From assembly GCA_031769625.1 (NCBI GenBank), contig JAUIMM010000738.1:1369501-1433500 (forward strand): a stretch of DNA of 64,000 nt, written 5' to 3'. Made by a program: the position numbers and the translations under genes. The notes beneath the pieces are model-generated. The model was given only the letters and a program-made list of their open reading frames with translations. It did no database searches and was not told the origin of the DNA. This document shows, piece after piece, positions 10,841 to 21,961 of the stretch. Position 1 is the first letter of the stretch. Every line of letters begins with the position of its first letter. Source of the stretch: Taudactylus pleione (taxonomy: Eukaryota > Chordata > Amphibia > Anura > Myobatrachidae).

Positions 10841-11375
10841 GAAAACACCTTTTCAGTGTGCCTCATGTTCTAGATCGCCTCCTACATTTGTTAAAATACA
10901 GTGCTACTTTCCTGAGCTCTAATACCCTTTTAATATGGTAGAAACATTCAATCATATCTATCTGTCTCCAAGCTGTACATGCTCAGCTCTATAACTCTTT
11001 CCTGATTAGTTTTATGTGGTCTACAGTATACAACATTTTGTCATTTTTTCACTGAGTTTGTGTTGGTTTTCTAAATGTTTGGAAGTCACTCCCGGGATTG
11101 TATATAGTATAGGTTGCGGCCTTAATAATTATCTATAGAGGAGCAATATAACATAGCCTCTTTCCTGCCACTAATACTTAATACAACATTGTATTTTGGT
11201 TTTCACACTTGCTTACCTTATATCCTCTACCAGAATCAAAGGTTACCAATGTGTCGACACAACACTGTATTAGTGAATTTCTTATTGAATACAGTGCACA
11301 CACTGAACATGAATTAGAGTTCTAATCTAAATTTAGACTGTGTCATACTGTACACATACTGTATATGTTGCTGCG
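10841..11375. other. Unassigned sequence, contains copy A of a 66-bp duplication
   Basis: No gene or element is recognised. Positions 11130-11195 are repeated perfectly at 13173-13238 inside the recombinase region of the adjacent DIRS element. Confidence 0.5.
11130..11195 (+). repeat. 66-bp perfect direct repeat, copy A
   Basis: The 66 bases from TATCTATAGAGGAGC to CATTGTATT are identical to 13173-13238, 2,043 bp downstream. This copy lies about 180 bp before the point where DIRS homology begins. Confidence 0.9.
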
Positions 11376-11681
11376 GTCATGCCAAACAGACAATCTCGCC
11401 TGTTGCCATACCTGGACGACCTTCTGCTGCTTGCAGGGTCTCCAGAGCTACTTCACCACCACCTGCAGCTAACAATCTCTGTGCTGCAGACTCATGGTTG
11501 GCTGATCAACTTGAAGAAGTCCTCCCTGACTCCTTCCCAGAGGATGCTTCATCTCGGGGCACTGTTGGGCTCTCAACAGCAGCGGATCTTCCTGACCAAG
11601 CACAAGATCTCCATTTTGCAGACGCGAGTACGCAGGTGCCTGCACAGTCGCCTAGTGTCTATCCGACATTCGACATGGTAG
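11376..11681 (+). pseudogene. DIRS reverse transcriptase fragment
   Basis: Begins inside the palm domain. LLPYLDDLLLLAGSP holds the YLDD catalytic motif C. It is followed by the thumb/connection block LQTHGWLINLKKSSLTPSQRMLHLGALL, matching the same block in the second DIRS copy at 19602-20006. Motif A and everything upstream are missing. Confidence 0.88.
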
Positions 11682-11707
11682 AGTATGCCTAGTTTTATTC
11701 CCGGCCT

Positions 11708-12558
11708 GTGCAGACATTGATCCTCTCCAGGTGGGACGGATCTTCTCATCAGTTACGGACACAGACTATGGTGCTCTCTCCAGAGGTGCGTCTGTCCCTG
11801 ATTTGGTGTCTTCAGATGGGTCACCTCACCAAGAGGCGTCATTTTTGGATCCCGGACTGGGTCCTCCTGACGACGGACGCCTGTCTCCGTGGCTGGGGCT
11901 CAGTGATGGGTCCACACTTCTTTCAGAGAAGGTGGACAGAAGAGGAGTCAGCTCTACCAATAAACATATTGGAACTTTGGGTGGTCTTCAGGGCCCTACA
12001 GCAAGCCAGACTCATACTTCACGGAAAGTCCGTGCAGATTCAGTCAGACAACGCCACAACGGTGGCTTACATCAACCGTCAAGGTGGAACTCTGAGACCT
12101 GCAGCTTTGACAGAAGTGTCCCACATTCTGACGTGGGTGGAAGGGAATCTTCCCACCATATCGGCAGTGTTCATACCAGGAGTACTCAACTGGAAGTGGC
12201 CTCAGCCTCCACGACGTGCATCCAGGGGAATGGTCTCTTCACCAGGATGTGTTTCAGCTCCTAGTGGACAAGTGGGGTCTTCCGGCGATAGACTTCATGG
12301 CATCTTTACACAATCGCAAGCAGCCGGCTTTCGGGTCCAGGACAAGAGATGCCGAGTCTCTTCTTGTGGACGCTCTGTCAGTCAGTGGGACCTTCCAGTT
12401 TGCATACCTGTTTCCTCCATTCTCCCTTCTTCCTCGGGTGCTTTGGAAGTACAAAGAAGGAGGCATGATCTTGCTGGTGGCTCCACCACGGCCCAGACGT
12501 TACTGGTTCTCGGATCTGCAGAATCTCTCCATCGACACTCCGTTTCTGTTGCCTCAAC
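11708..12558 (+). pseudogene. DIRS RNase H and connecting region, frameshifted
   Basis: RNase H-like residues are visible: Asp in LLTTDACLRGWGSVMG, Glu in NILELWVVF, and Asp in VQIQSDNATTVAYIN. The frame shifts near 12205. The homologous C-terminal region then continues in another frame (12216-12558) with GEWSLHQDVFQLLVDKWGLP and AYLFPPFSLLPRVL, as in copy B. The long open frame to 12898 past the shift is read-through, not protein homology. Confidence 0.85.
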
Positions 12559-12599
12559 ATCCGGTCCTTGCCTTTACCTGGATCTGGGTCATCTATCTT

Positions 12600-13606
12600 T
12601 GATGGCATGGCTCTTGAGACATCCCTCCTGGATTTACCACAGGGTGTGGCATACCTACTTTGGTGTCGTCCCAGAGGATACGACCCCCAAGTGTTTCGGA
12701 TATCCAGGGTTTTGGCTTTCCTACAGGTGGGTTTGGATCTTGGTCTCCGCCTTGCTTGAAGGTGCATGTCTCTGCAGTGTGGTTCCAGCGAAGGATTGCT
12801 CCCCTTTCTGTTATCCGCACTTTCCTTCAGGGGGTCCTTCATATTCAGCCTTCCTTTGTCCCTCCTGTGGCTCCTTGGGATTTGGCTGTGGTACTTAGGG
12901 CTCTCCAGGGCCCTTCATTTGAACCCCTGGACTCAGTGGACCTCAAATGGCTTACAGCTAAGACGGTGTTTCTTCTGGCTATTGCATTGGTCAGAAGAGT
13001 ATCAGATTTGGGGGCTCTCCATTTCTGATTTTACACCAGGACAGGGCGGTGCTTCGGACCCGCCCTGGTTTCCTTCCTGAGGTGGTCTCTAGTTCCCACA
13101 TTAATGAGGAAATTATAGTACCGGCCTTCAACTCTCCAGGCCTCTCGGCAGGTGAGGCCTCTTTGGGTGTGGTATCTATAGAGGAGCAATATAACATAGC
13201 CTCTTTCCTGCCACTAATACTTAATACAACATTGTATTATGTATTAGTGGACCATACCAGCTCCCTTCGGAAGTCAGACTCTTTGTTTGTCCTCTATGGT
13301 TTCCACAAGAAGGGTTGACCGGCCAATAAGCAAACTTATGCGAATCCACCTAGCCAGACGATCTCTGAGGCTTATACTCATGAGGGCCTTCCGATTCCGT
13401 CCTCTTTTACTGCTCATTCTACTCGGTCTGTGGGTCCTTTGTGGGCAGCTTGCTGTGGCGCCTCGGCTGTTCAGCTTTGTAAGGCGGCCACGTGGTCTTC
13501 TGTCCATACCTTTGTGAGGTATTATGCTTTTGATACCTTTGCTTCTCAAGATGCTTCCTTTGGGCGGTGGGTTCTCCTTCCTGCACAGGAGCATCCCCAC
13601 CCTTAA
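12600..13606 (+). pseudogene. DIRS tyrosine recombinase, deleted and interrupted
   Basis: Homologous to the recombinase of copy B (21960-22976). It lacks roughly 40 residues near the N-terminus relative to that copy. VRRVSDLGALHF contains the first catalytic Arg. TAHSTRSVGP gives the His-x-x-Arg motif, and TFVRYYAFDTF the nucleophilic Tyr region, ending at the TAA 13604-13606. Between the first Arg and the His motif a 66-bp block (13173-13238) interrupts the gene, and frames change several times. The catalytic residues are therefore recognisable, but the gene is not functional. Confidence 0.85.
13173..13238 (+). repeat. 66-bp perfect direct repeat, copy B, inside recombinase
   Basis: Identical to 11130-11195. 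It separates the recombinase block before GEASLGVV from the block VDHTSSLRKSDSLF, which are nearly contiguous in the other DIRS copy. It therefore appears inserted in, or substituted into, the recombinase gene. Confidence 0.9.
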
Positions 13607-13669
13607 AGGGACTGCTTTGGGACATCCCTAGGGTATCCACAGGATACCTTATGGACCCTGCAGTAGAAA

Positions 13670-14064
13670 ATAAGAGATATGGTAAGAACTTACCTTTATC
13701 TCTATTTCTACAAAGTCCATAGGGTCTACAGGACTCCCACCCTGTCGCACCTGTGCTTCAGATGGGCTTTGTTCTGGTCACTGGCTTTTCCATCTCCTTC
13801 TGCGTGAGAATGTGATACTTGTGTGTTCCAGACTTCCTTCTCTCTTTTGTACTCCTCCGGCCTATGGCTTGTTACGTAACTGAAGGTGCCTTGGCCTGGG
13901 GGCGAGGTATAGGAGAGGGGGCCCCAGTGCATCCTAGGACTAAAGTTTTAACTATGCGGTGTTCGATGACAACTGCCATCGCCTATACCCCAGGGTATCA
14001 TGTGGACCCTATGGACTTCTTAGAAATAGAGATAACAAAGGTAAGTTCTTACCATATCTCTTAT
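13670..14064. repeat. DIRS internal complementary region and right inverted terminus
   Basis: 13670-13727 and 14004-14064 are inverted copies with only a few differences, each containing GGTAAGTTCTTACC-like palindromes and CCTATGGACTT blocks. Between them is the DIRS 3' non-coding part with the conserved ACTGAAGGTGCC / GGCCTATGGC block, also seen in copy B at about 23230-23270. Confidence 0.8.
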
Positions 14065-14484
14065 TTTACATCTAAATCCTGGGTTCAGCCTGGGACACTG
14101 AACACTGGTTTCAAGCAGTGTCACAGCGGCTTGAACCTTGTTTACACTGCAATCTGAACCTGGGATATTGCCGGGGCTTACCTCTGCTGGTGCAAGCGGC
14201 AGGAATGTGACTCTCCCTATGCAGTAAACAGGACACAGGTTGGGCAACCCGGGTTACCAGTTCACACTGCCCTGTAACACTGTCCTTCTCGGACCACCTT
14301 GTGTAGCTAGTCGGTTAACCCTTTTGCACTGAGCTGTGACCCGGGTTAACCTGGGAATGACATGGGTTTTTGCTGCCGTGTAAAAGTGGTATTACAGACT
14401 TTGTCACACACAGATATACAAGTGTTGCATATCAAATTAAGCTGCACAGTCTCCTGGTATGTCTGTCGTATCGCATTGTGACTA

Positions 14485-15310
14485 AAGGCACTACACACTA
14501 CATCTAACGATTTGATCAGACGACTAATCATTAAAATGTGTAGTGTTTATGCACTACATTAGGGGTGGCCAGACTTTTGGATTCTGTAGATCATGAAAGG
14601 TTTTTCATTTTAAAAGTCGATCACAGTGCTTGAAAAAGTGGGCGTGGTATTTAAAAAAAAGGGGTGTGACCTCACAGCAAGGGACATGGGGTCTGTCCTG
14701 CCAAAATATCACATAGTATCCCCAATTCTAAATTACGCCAAACCGCAGCACAATCTTATTCACATTACACCACAAAGTAGTGTCCCTTATTCATCTTACA
14801 ATACAGTAGTGCCCCTTAATGCCCCCTAAAGTAGTGCTCCCAGTACAGAACAGCCCGCCCACACCTATGTGAAGAAACTTACCTGTCTTCACGCTGGCAC
14901 CGCTCCATACTGTCTGGTGTCTGGAGTACCGCCATCGCTGCCGCAAGCTCCTCATCGTTGGGAACACTGGCCTCTGAAGCGTTCAGAGGCTCTTCAGCCT
15001 CTGATTGCTTCAGGGGCCAGTGTTCCCATTTGCTGTGATTAAGTTGGTCACAATCTACTGGCGGGAGCTCCATGAGCTACCAGTAGATTGCAATCAACCT
15101 TTTGGCCGAGCCTGCACTACGCTGTGTAGTGCGCTTTCCCGTGGAGTCGTCAGCCTCATCGTCTGATCTTATGTGCAGCATGTAAGATCAGACAATGCGG
15201 CTGACAATTCCATGTAGTGCTATGTGGGAAGGCCGGCAAATATGGGGCGGTAAGGCATCGGTTCGCCCTGTGTGTACAGACTTTATTTTATTTAGTGTGT
15301 ACCCAGCTTA
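14485..15310. repeat. Nested TIR elements
   Basis: Outer motifs AAGGCACTACACACTACAT (14485) and TAGTGTGTACCCAGCTTA (to 15310) suggest a MITE of the TACACACTA type. Inside it, about 14561-15108, is a second element. It begins AGGGGTGGCCAGACTTTTGGAT and ends near AACCTTTTGGCCGAGCC, and contains shared AGTAGATTG blocks. Boundaries of the inner copy are approximate. Confidence 0.5.
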
Positions 15311-15395
15311 AGACAAATTTTTGGGTGAAAAAGATGCTCGCTGCTTGCAGAGTCTCACATGACCCATAAGTGCATCACATGAAAATGGTTTAAAA

Positions 15396-15424
15396 AAAAA
15401 AAAATATATATATATATACATATA
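15396..15424. repeat. A-run and (AT)n microsatellite
   Basis: A short poly-A run followed by an ATATAT tract; simple sequence. Confidence 0.85.
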
Positions 15425-15528
15425 CAACTTTATTTTTGTCAACCGTACGTTTTAATATTTAACTAAAACTTGCTAATTTGAATATTTTTAATGAATACTA
15501 AAGTTTTATATAAATCATTGCTATAAAC

Positions 15529-15700
15529 CAGAGGTTCCCAAACTCTGTCCTGAAGGCACCCTAATGGTCCAAGTTTTAAGGCTAACCATGCTTGACCACA
15601 GGTGGCTTAATTACTTCTGCAGTCTTTTGATTTAACCATCTGTGCTCAATCATGGATATCATTAAAACTTGGACCGTTAGGTTGAGATTGGGAACCTCTG
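15529..15700. repeat. hAT-like MITE, TIR CAGAGGTTCCCAAACTC
   Basis: Starts CAGAGGTTCCCAAACTC and ends GATTGGGAACCTCTG. The same family occurs at 23460-23621 and 23654-23838, where 8-bp target-site duplications are visible. Confidence 0.75.
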
Positions 15701-16599
15701 ATGTAAATCAGAGGTACCCAATTTCCTGTGTTGTTACATGTATTACTAATGTAACCTACTGTAGGTCGCACCTCCCAAGAAATTTTCTATTTTAGAGAGT
15801 ATAGATTGAATTAGGTTTTAACCAATTCTGGTGCAGATGGTGTTTTTGTGGTGTGATCATCGGAAACTAGCCTTTTCTCTTGTTAACACAATCACAAAGT
15901 GTGTTTGATTTGTATGACCTTTATGTACTGTATGCAACATTTTGATGTTTTAAATGATTGGTCACAGAACAATTTTTTATCATTCTCAATCTCAGAATAT
16001 ACTGTCAGAACAAGGATTAAGAGATGAATATAGGAAGTGGCCATTCAAGACAAAGTTTGTGACTACATTTTTTTCTTAATTGATCTGCAACAGCAGAGAT
16101 ATCTTCCATTGGTATCTTCCATCTCCCAAAATGCTGCACGTGATATATGTTGTCAACAATCTAGGCTAATTAATATGTACACAGATTTGAACAATGGGAC
16201 AAGGTAAACCTTTACTTTTTATTGTAATTAACGCCCTTAAAATCTGGACAATCTCTTGTTATCAAAAAGAGATGTGGTATTATACTCTATAGAGGGTAGT
16301 ACAACTAAGCAGTTTGTCTAAACGCATTAAAAGACCATAGTGATGTTGAACCCGATGATCACAATGATTTTTTCATAAGTGTCCTGGTGTGTTGTCACTA
16401 TAAATGATGATTATCATCTACCTGGCTATTGGTCAAAACTCTTGAAGAAGGATCTAGTGCAGGTTGTGACAGCCCATAGTTCTCCAAGTGTTGTGAAACT
16501 ATAAGCCTCAGCATGCTTTGCCAGATAGCTGGTAAGGTATTCACAATACCTGGAGAACCACAGATTGTCCAGACCAGTTCTAATGGGGAATTCAATTTC
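15701..16599. other. Unassigned sequence with one degraded MITE
   Basis: No gene is supported. About 16450-16570 resembles the small AGCATGC-containing MITE family of 6059-6209 (CAGCATGCTTTGCCAGATAG). The rest is unremarkable AT-rich DNA. Confidence 0.4.
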
Positions 16600-17625
16600 T
16601 AATTTTCTTCTTCAGGGTCCATAGGGATAATGTGGTTGAAGAGATCCAGGCATCAAACCGTTAAAGCTTTCAGCTTCCAGGATGCCTCAGGTCTTCCTCC
16701 ATATATACCCCACCCCTAACCACAGGCCTTCAGTTGTTTATTTGGTGCAGCAGGATTAAGACGAACCTTTGTAACGGGACTTTGCAGGCAGTCCTAAACT
16801 TTTGTTTTGATGTTTTTGGGTTGGCAGTACTAGGCGTCTGAATTAAGAAGCATATACTGCGACTCCATCTACCTCTGCCGGGCCGCAACACCAGTAACAG
16901 GGCTGGTGGTTCTGGCGGGTCTCGTCTGAGCGTGCTTGCAGCGATGGTGGGACCCGGACTGCAACCGGACGCATGGAGATGTCAGGTAAGGCCATTCCTT
17001 GCTTACGAGGAATCGCACGCTGCAGTCCTTGCTTCCTGCGCCAGAGACACACCGGAAGCTGCTGCAGTCAGGGCCCGGGAGTGTCCGCGTCCTCGCTAGA
17101 CCGCCGGGGCCTTATCATCTGACGCCGGGGATCAGCAGCAGAGGCATCTGCTGCCATGAGGCCAGCGTACCTGAGCGGTTGATGCAGCTTAGGAGAGGTA
17201 GATGCTCCCATGGCAGCTCCTCCCTCGACTCAGACACAGAACCATCAAAGGTTTTTGCGCGTCTGGGTTGCTCCGCCTACCCTCCACGTGTATATGAGAC
17301 GCTCACATTCCACTATCGGAATGCTGCTGTAGCTGATGGTCTCAGGAGGGTTTGGGTCAATCTCCGTGTATACCTCTCCCTTGGCTCTATATCCTACCAT
17401 TCCTGGTGTTTGTGTATTTGATTTAGAGGCTATTGTAATTATATTACATATGCATTGTATGTGACTGCTTGCTAGCTGCTGCATTGATACCGTTTTTTAT
17501 TTCTGTCTGTCAATTATACTATAGCTATCACTGTTTTTCTCTCCATCCCTGTGGGGTACTTCATGTTCAATAAGTATTTGTGAAGGCTGTCATATAACAT
17601 TGCATTTATTGCCTTTATTTTGAAC

Positions 17626-18353
17626 ATGTCAAAAGATAAAGGTAAAAAGGAGGTGGAGGCCCTTGTGCTGGTTTCATGCAAATCCTGTATGGCCTGTTTG
17701 TCCCCTCAGGATGTAAAGGATGGTTTGTGTGTTGTCTGTTATAAATAGCCACCTCACCAGTCCAGTTTATCTGTCCTTGGTCAAGAGCCATCTTGGGTAT
17801 ACTCTTTGTCCTAGGTAATGAAGCAGTTTGGGGATCATATGGCTGCTCCCACACTGCATCCTTGGAAGGGGTGTCCACAGCATGCCATGTTTGCATATCC
17901 TATGCATCCTTCCTGGAAGGATGTTTATGGTCATTCTAGTCAGAGTATGGCACCATCTAATGTTGAAAGCAGGCCAGTAGTTACTAAGGCACCTAAGTGC
18001 AAGTTATCTTTTTTCAGTCTGCTCAACATAAGGATTCAGACGCATCATCAGAGCAAAAAGATGATGCTCGGGGTTCCTCTCCTGTGTCTAGTTCGGAGGA
18101 GGACCATCCTTCCACAGTGGATGTTCCTTCTTTGGTGAGGGTGGTTAAATTAATCCTAGATATTCAGGATGATGAACCAGCTCTTAGTAAGAATGCTCCA
18201 GTGTTTAAACACCACCGGAAGGTGGCCAAAATGGAGTTTCCTATATCTAAAAAGCTCACTGAGCTTAGTGAAGATGCATGGGGTAACCCTGACAAACGGT
18301 TTCATGTGAATAAAAGAATAGCATCATTGTATCCCAGCTTCTGTATGTACTAA
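17626..18353 (+). pseudogene. DIRS ORF1 (gag-like), decayed
   Basis: ATG 17626 opens MSKDKGKKEVEAL, followed by a CKSCMAC and a CVVCYK pair of Cys motifs resembling a small zinc finger, then a stop at 17744-17746. The homologous reading resumes in other frames. 17997-18353 carries a Ser/Glu-rich linker (SSPVSSSEEDHPS) and the conserved-looking FPISKKLTELSEDAW...DKRFHVNKRIASLYP block. In DIRS elements this first ORF is thought to be a nucleocapsid-like protein; the role is by family analogy. Confidence 0.65.
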
Positions 18354-19011
18354 GCGGGAGGTACCTCCTACTGTGGTTGCTCATGTGACACATTTAATCA
18401 GAAATGCTACATTGCCTATTCCGTCAGCATCTTCTCTGATGGATTACACAGATAGAAAACTTTAAGCATATCTTATGGCAATACTTTCATCATCTGGAGC
18501 TGTTACTCATCCAGCTATGGCTGGAGCCTGGGTAGCCAAAGCTGTTGAAGAATGGATGGGGTATTGGAAGAATCTCTACCAGATGCTACCAGAGAACAGA
18601 TGATGTATATCTCCATATACGGGAAGTGGCTTCCTATCTGGGAGGAGCTGCAGTAGATGTTGGAATTCTAGCTTTTAAGGCATCAGCAGTTTCAATAGTG
18701 GCACGCAGGGCTCTTTGGTTAAGATCCTGGAAAGCTGATACAGGTTCAAAGAAGGCTCTGGAAGTCTTACCTTTCTATGGAAAGTTACTTTTTGGAGCAG
18801 TTAGATAAACTAATAGCTACTCTGGCGGCTTCAAAGTCAGCAGGACTGCCATCTACGGCTACAACAAAAGTCTAGGCAGGTTTCTTTTCGGTCCTTATGT
18901 CCTCAGGGATGAGCAAGGGAACAGTCTTCCTCTAAGCGTCTAGTTTTTGCAAGACAACAAGGCGACAAACTAAGAGGTCTGGGCCGGCAAGACTTCCAGC
19001 TTCTAAACCGG

Positions 19012-20006
19012 ATGATAAACCCTCGGCCTGATGGGGAGGAACTCACCCTATGGGATACCAGGGTGGGAGGCCAACTTCTTCAGTTTGCGGATTACTGGCG
19101 TCAGACAACAACAGATGCCTGTGTCCAAGAAGTGATCTCTCAGGGGTATGTTCTCACTTTCAGGAGGCATCCTCCCCAGAAGTTTTTTTGCACAGATCCT
19201 CCATCAGATGTGGTCAAGGCCTTGGCCCTTCAAGAAGCCATTCAATCCCAGCTACAGGCGGGGGTAATAATCCTGGTTCCTGTGTCGCAACTAGGAAGGG
19301 GTTATTTCAATCTATTCTTGGTTCAGAAACCGAATGGGGCTCATCGCCCTATTCTAAGTCTAAAAACGCTCAACAGGTTTATCCATGTACCCAAGTTTTG
19401 TATGGGAAACTCTCCGGTCACTTATTTTGGCAATGGAGCCTGGGGATTATATGGTTTCCCTGGACATTTGGGATGCATATCTGCATGTTCCTATCATGCC
19501 ATCCCACCAACTATTTTTACGGTTTGCTGTCTTAGCAACATTACCAATTTCAGGCACTACTCTTTGCCCTATCTATGGCTCCCCGGGTATTTACGTAAAT
19601 AATGGCAGTCATGACGGCCTATCTCAGGTGTCAGGAAGTCAGAATACTACCATATTTGGACGACATTCTGATATTGGCGCAGACTCCGATTGTTTTACAA
19701 AACCATCTTCAACTGACCATAGCCTGTCTACAAAAGCACGGCTGGATCATCAATTTGAAGAAATCATCGCTTTCTCCAACGCAGAAGATGGTGCATCTGG
19801 GAGCTCTTCTGGATTCTCGGGCACAAAGGGTGTTTCTGCCAGAGGACAAGATTGCAGCCCTATCATTGCGAATACGCAAGCTGCTACACAAGCAAAGGGT
19901 GTTCATTCTGTTAGCGATGCAGGTCCTGGGATCAATTGTATCCACTTTCGACATGGTGGGATATGCTCAATTCCATTCCAGACCTCTGCAAAGGGAATGG
20001 GATTGA
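19012..20006 (+). pseudogene. DIRS reverse transcriptase, frameshifted
   Basis: 19012-19395: N-terminal RT with LFLVQKPNGAHRPILSLKTLN (fingers, motif 2 region). After a frame change at about 19390: EPGDYMVSLDIWDAYLHVPI, motif A with catalytic Asp. After a further change, 19602-20006: RILPYLDDILILAQ (motif C YLDD) and LQKHGWIINLKKSSLSP. Catalytic Asp residues remain, but two frame changes and a stop before 19602 inactivate it. The coding sequence is interrupted at 19994 by a MITE. Confidence 0.87.
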
Positions 20007-20495
20007 AATGCCGGCGGCTTTTTAGTCACAGGTTTAAATCCTGACAGCAGATGCCGAACATGAGGAGATCCCGACTGGGGTAGGTAAGTATACTAACCCT
20101 CCCCTGTCCCACCCCTAACCCTAACCTTCCCATAGTGGTGCCTTCCCTAACCTCCCCCCTTACTGCCTAACCCTTACCTCCCCACCGGGTGCCTAAACCT
20201 AACACTCCCTCCCTGCACCCTAATCCCAACCCTCCCAGGGGGGTGCCTAAACCTAACCTCCCCCTAGTGGTGCCTAACCCTCCCTCCTAGGGGTGCCTAA
20301 CCCTAATCTCTCCCCAAAAAACATAGACTTCCTAATACTGATCCTCCCCCCCCCACAGCTAAGGATGCCTCGTACTTGCCTTCATTTGGGCTGGCGTCCT
20401 CGGCATTCTGGCGTCGGGATTAACATAGACGTCGGTATTTCGATGCCTATGCTACATCCCTTTCCGGGATTCCGCTGTCGGCATCACTACATTCC
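19994..20495 (+). repeat. CCCTAA-rich MITE, copy 1 (nested in DIRS)
   Basis: Starts GGAATGGGATTGAAATGCCGG and ends with the complement of GGAATGTAGTGATGCCGA. It is flanked by CTGCAAAG (19986-19993) and CTTCAAAG (20496-20503), a 7/8 target-site duplication. The body holds GGTAAGTATACTAACC followed by degenerate tandem CCCTAACC/GTGCCTAACC units. Comparison with DIRS copy A across this point confirms that it is an insertion. Confidence 0.82.
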
Positions 20496-20519
20496 CTTCA
20501 AAGATTGATTCTTTCCAGG

Positions 20520-21961
20520 TGAAACGGACAGTGTCATCTAATAAGGTCCCAGAGGTTCCTTCTCACTCCAGAGGTTCGTCACTCCCTCCTGTGGTGGCTG
20601 AAAAAGGACCATCTGAACAAAGGGCACCCATTTTGGATTACAAATTGGGTGCTTCTGACAACGGACGCCAGTCTTCGCGGATGGGGGGCAGTGACAGGTC
20701 ATCACACCTTTCAAGGAAGATAGACAAATCAGGAAAGTCATCTGTCAATAAACATTCAGGAACTGCGAACAGTGGCCCTGATTCAGAGCCGGACACTCTG
20801 AAAGAGCGCTCGCTCTGAATCAGGGCGTTTTTTTTTAAAGTTTGGAGCGGCCTCCTGGCCGCTCGCATAGCTGTGGATGACCACCCACACCTATAGCAAG
20901 CGGCCATGATGATGGTCGCGATGGTCAAGACCATCGCGACCATCGGGCTTGCGACGAGACCCTTGTGGTAGGGTCTCATGGCCTCAAGCCCCAGAAAGCT
21001 TCTGCCTCAAATTGAGCTGGAAGCTCTCCCACTGACATCACTGGTGATGTCAGTGGGGCCGCCCCCCAATGGTGGAGATTCTCATGGGAACTCCTCCGTT
21101 TGGGCAGCCACCCTACCGGCCCGCCCACCAAAAGGGGCGAGCTGTCACTCAACATCGACAGCTCGCCCCCTTTGGTGCGAGACCCGGAGCGACGGATTGC
21201 CAGTTGCTAGCCGGATCTCGCGCATGCGCACGACGGAGCCGGCTCCGCGGTGCGCATGTGCTGTGGTCCACCATCGACCCGGTTGCGAGCGCTCAGCGCT
21301 TGCGACCGGGTCTGAATCAGACCCAGTATACAAAGCACTTATCATGGCACAGGACCTGCTCCAGGGCAAACCAGTCCAGATCCAGTCCGACAATGCAACT
21401 ACAGTGGCCTATCTCAACCACCAGGGAGGCACAAGAAGTTATGCAGCCATTAAAGAAGTGACAAAGGTTCTGATTTGGGCAGAACGTCATCTTCGGGCCA
21501 TCTCGGCAATATTCATACCGGGAGTACTCATTTGGGAAGCAGACTTCCTAAGTCGCCAGGACATACACGGCGGAGAGTGGTCTCTCCATCCGGGAGTGTT
21601 TCAGCTCCTGGTAAACAAGTGGGGTCTACCAGAAATAGATCTCATGGCCTCACGACACAACCACAAGGCCCCCATGTATGGGTCCAGGAACAAACACCCA
21701 TCAGCAGTCTTTGTGGACGCACTGGCAGTAAGATGGGACTTCAAGCTGGCGTATCTCTTTCCTCCGATTTCCCTCCTCCCGAATGTTCTCAGGAAATTCA
21801 AACAGGAAAGCGAAACAGTAATACTGGTGGCTCCGGCTTGGCCCAGACTTCATTGGTTCACCGACATACAGAATCTATCCATAGACAGCCTGTATCCTCT
21901 ACCTCTATGGCAGGATCTGCTAACGCAGGTCCCTGCCGGCATCCGGGCTTACCTCGTCTGA
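20520..21961 (+). pseudogene. DIRS RNase H and connecting region, split by a MITE
   Basis: RNase H blocks lie at 20520-20773 and 21328 onward, with the MITE 20774-21324 between them. Read across the junction after removing the MITE and one AGT, the frame ...INIQELRTVYKALIMAQ is continuous. After it come VQIQSDNATTVAYLNHQGGT (catalytic Asp), IPGVLIWEADFLSRQ, GEWSLHPGVFQLLVNKWGLP and AYLFPPISLLPNVL. The upstream half has several frame problems. Confidence 0.85.
20774..21324. repeat. GGCCTGATTCAG-type TIR element, copy 1 (nested in DIRS RNase H)
   Basis: Begins GGCCCTGATTCAGAGCCGG and ends TCTGAATCAGACCC, flanked by AGT (20771-20773 and 21325-21327). The first 50 bases fold back on themselves (ATTCAGAGC against GCTCTGAAT). 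The interior is GC-rich with many CG dinucleotides and is shared with the copy at 53307-53836 (GCGGCCTCCTGGCCGCTCGC; TTGCGACGAGACCCTTGTGG). No ORF of its own is convincing. Confidence 0.88.

Larger units (their letters stand above)
11376..14066 (+). mobile_element. DIRS-type retrotransposon, 5'-truncated
   Basis: DIRS elements encode a reverse transcriptase, RNase H and a tyrosine recombinase instead of an integrase. This copy starts abruptly within RT, just before the YLDD block, and runs through RNase H and recombinase to the 3' end. At 13670-13727 and 14004-14064 lie near-perfect inverted ~58-bp sequences. These match the expected internal complementary region and right inverted terminus of DIRS. 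Frames are broken at several points and the recombinase carries a 66-bp insertion, so the copy is dead. Confidence 0.88.

Noticed and set aside
11708..12898. 396-codon ORF as an intact gene
   Set aside because: Only the first ~165 codons match DIRS RNase H; the remainder is out of frame with the homologous protein.
20978..21961. 327-codon ORF as one protein
   Set aside because: Its first third is within an inserted TIR element; only the part from about 21328 is DIRS sequence.
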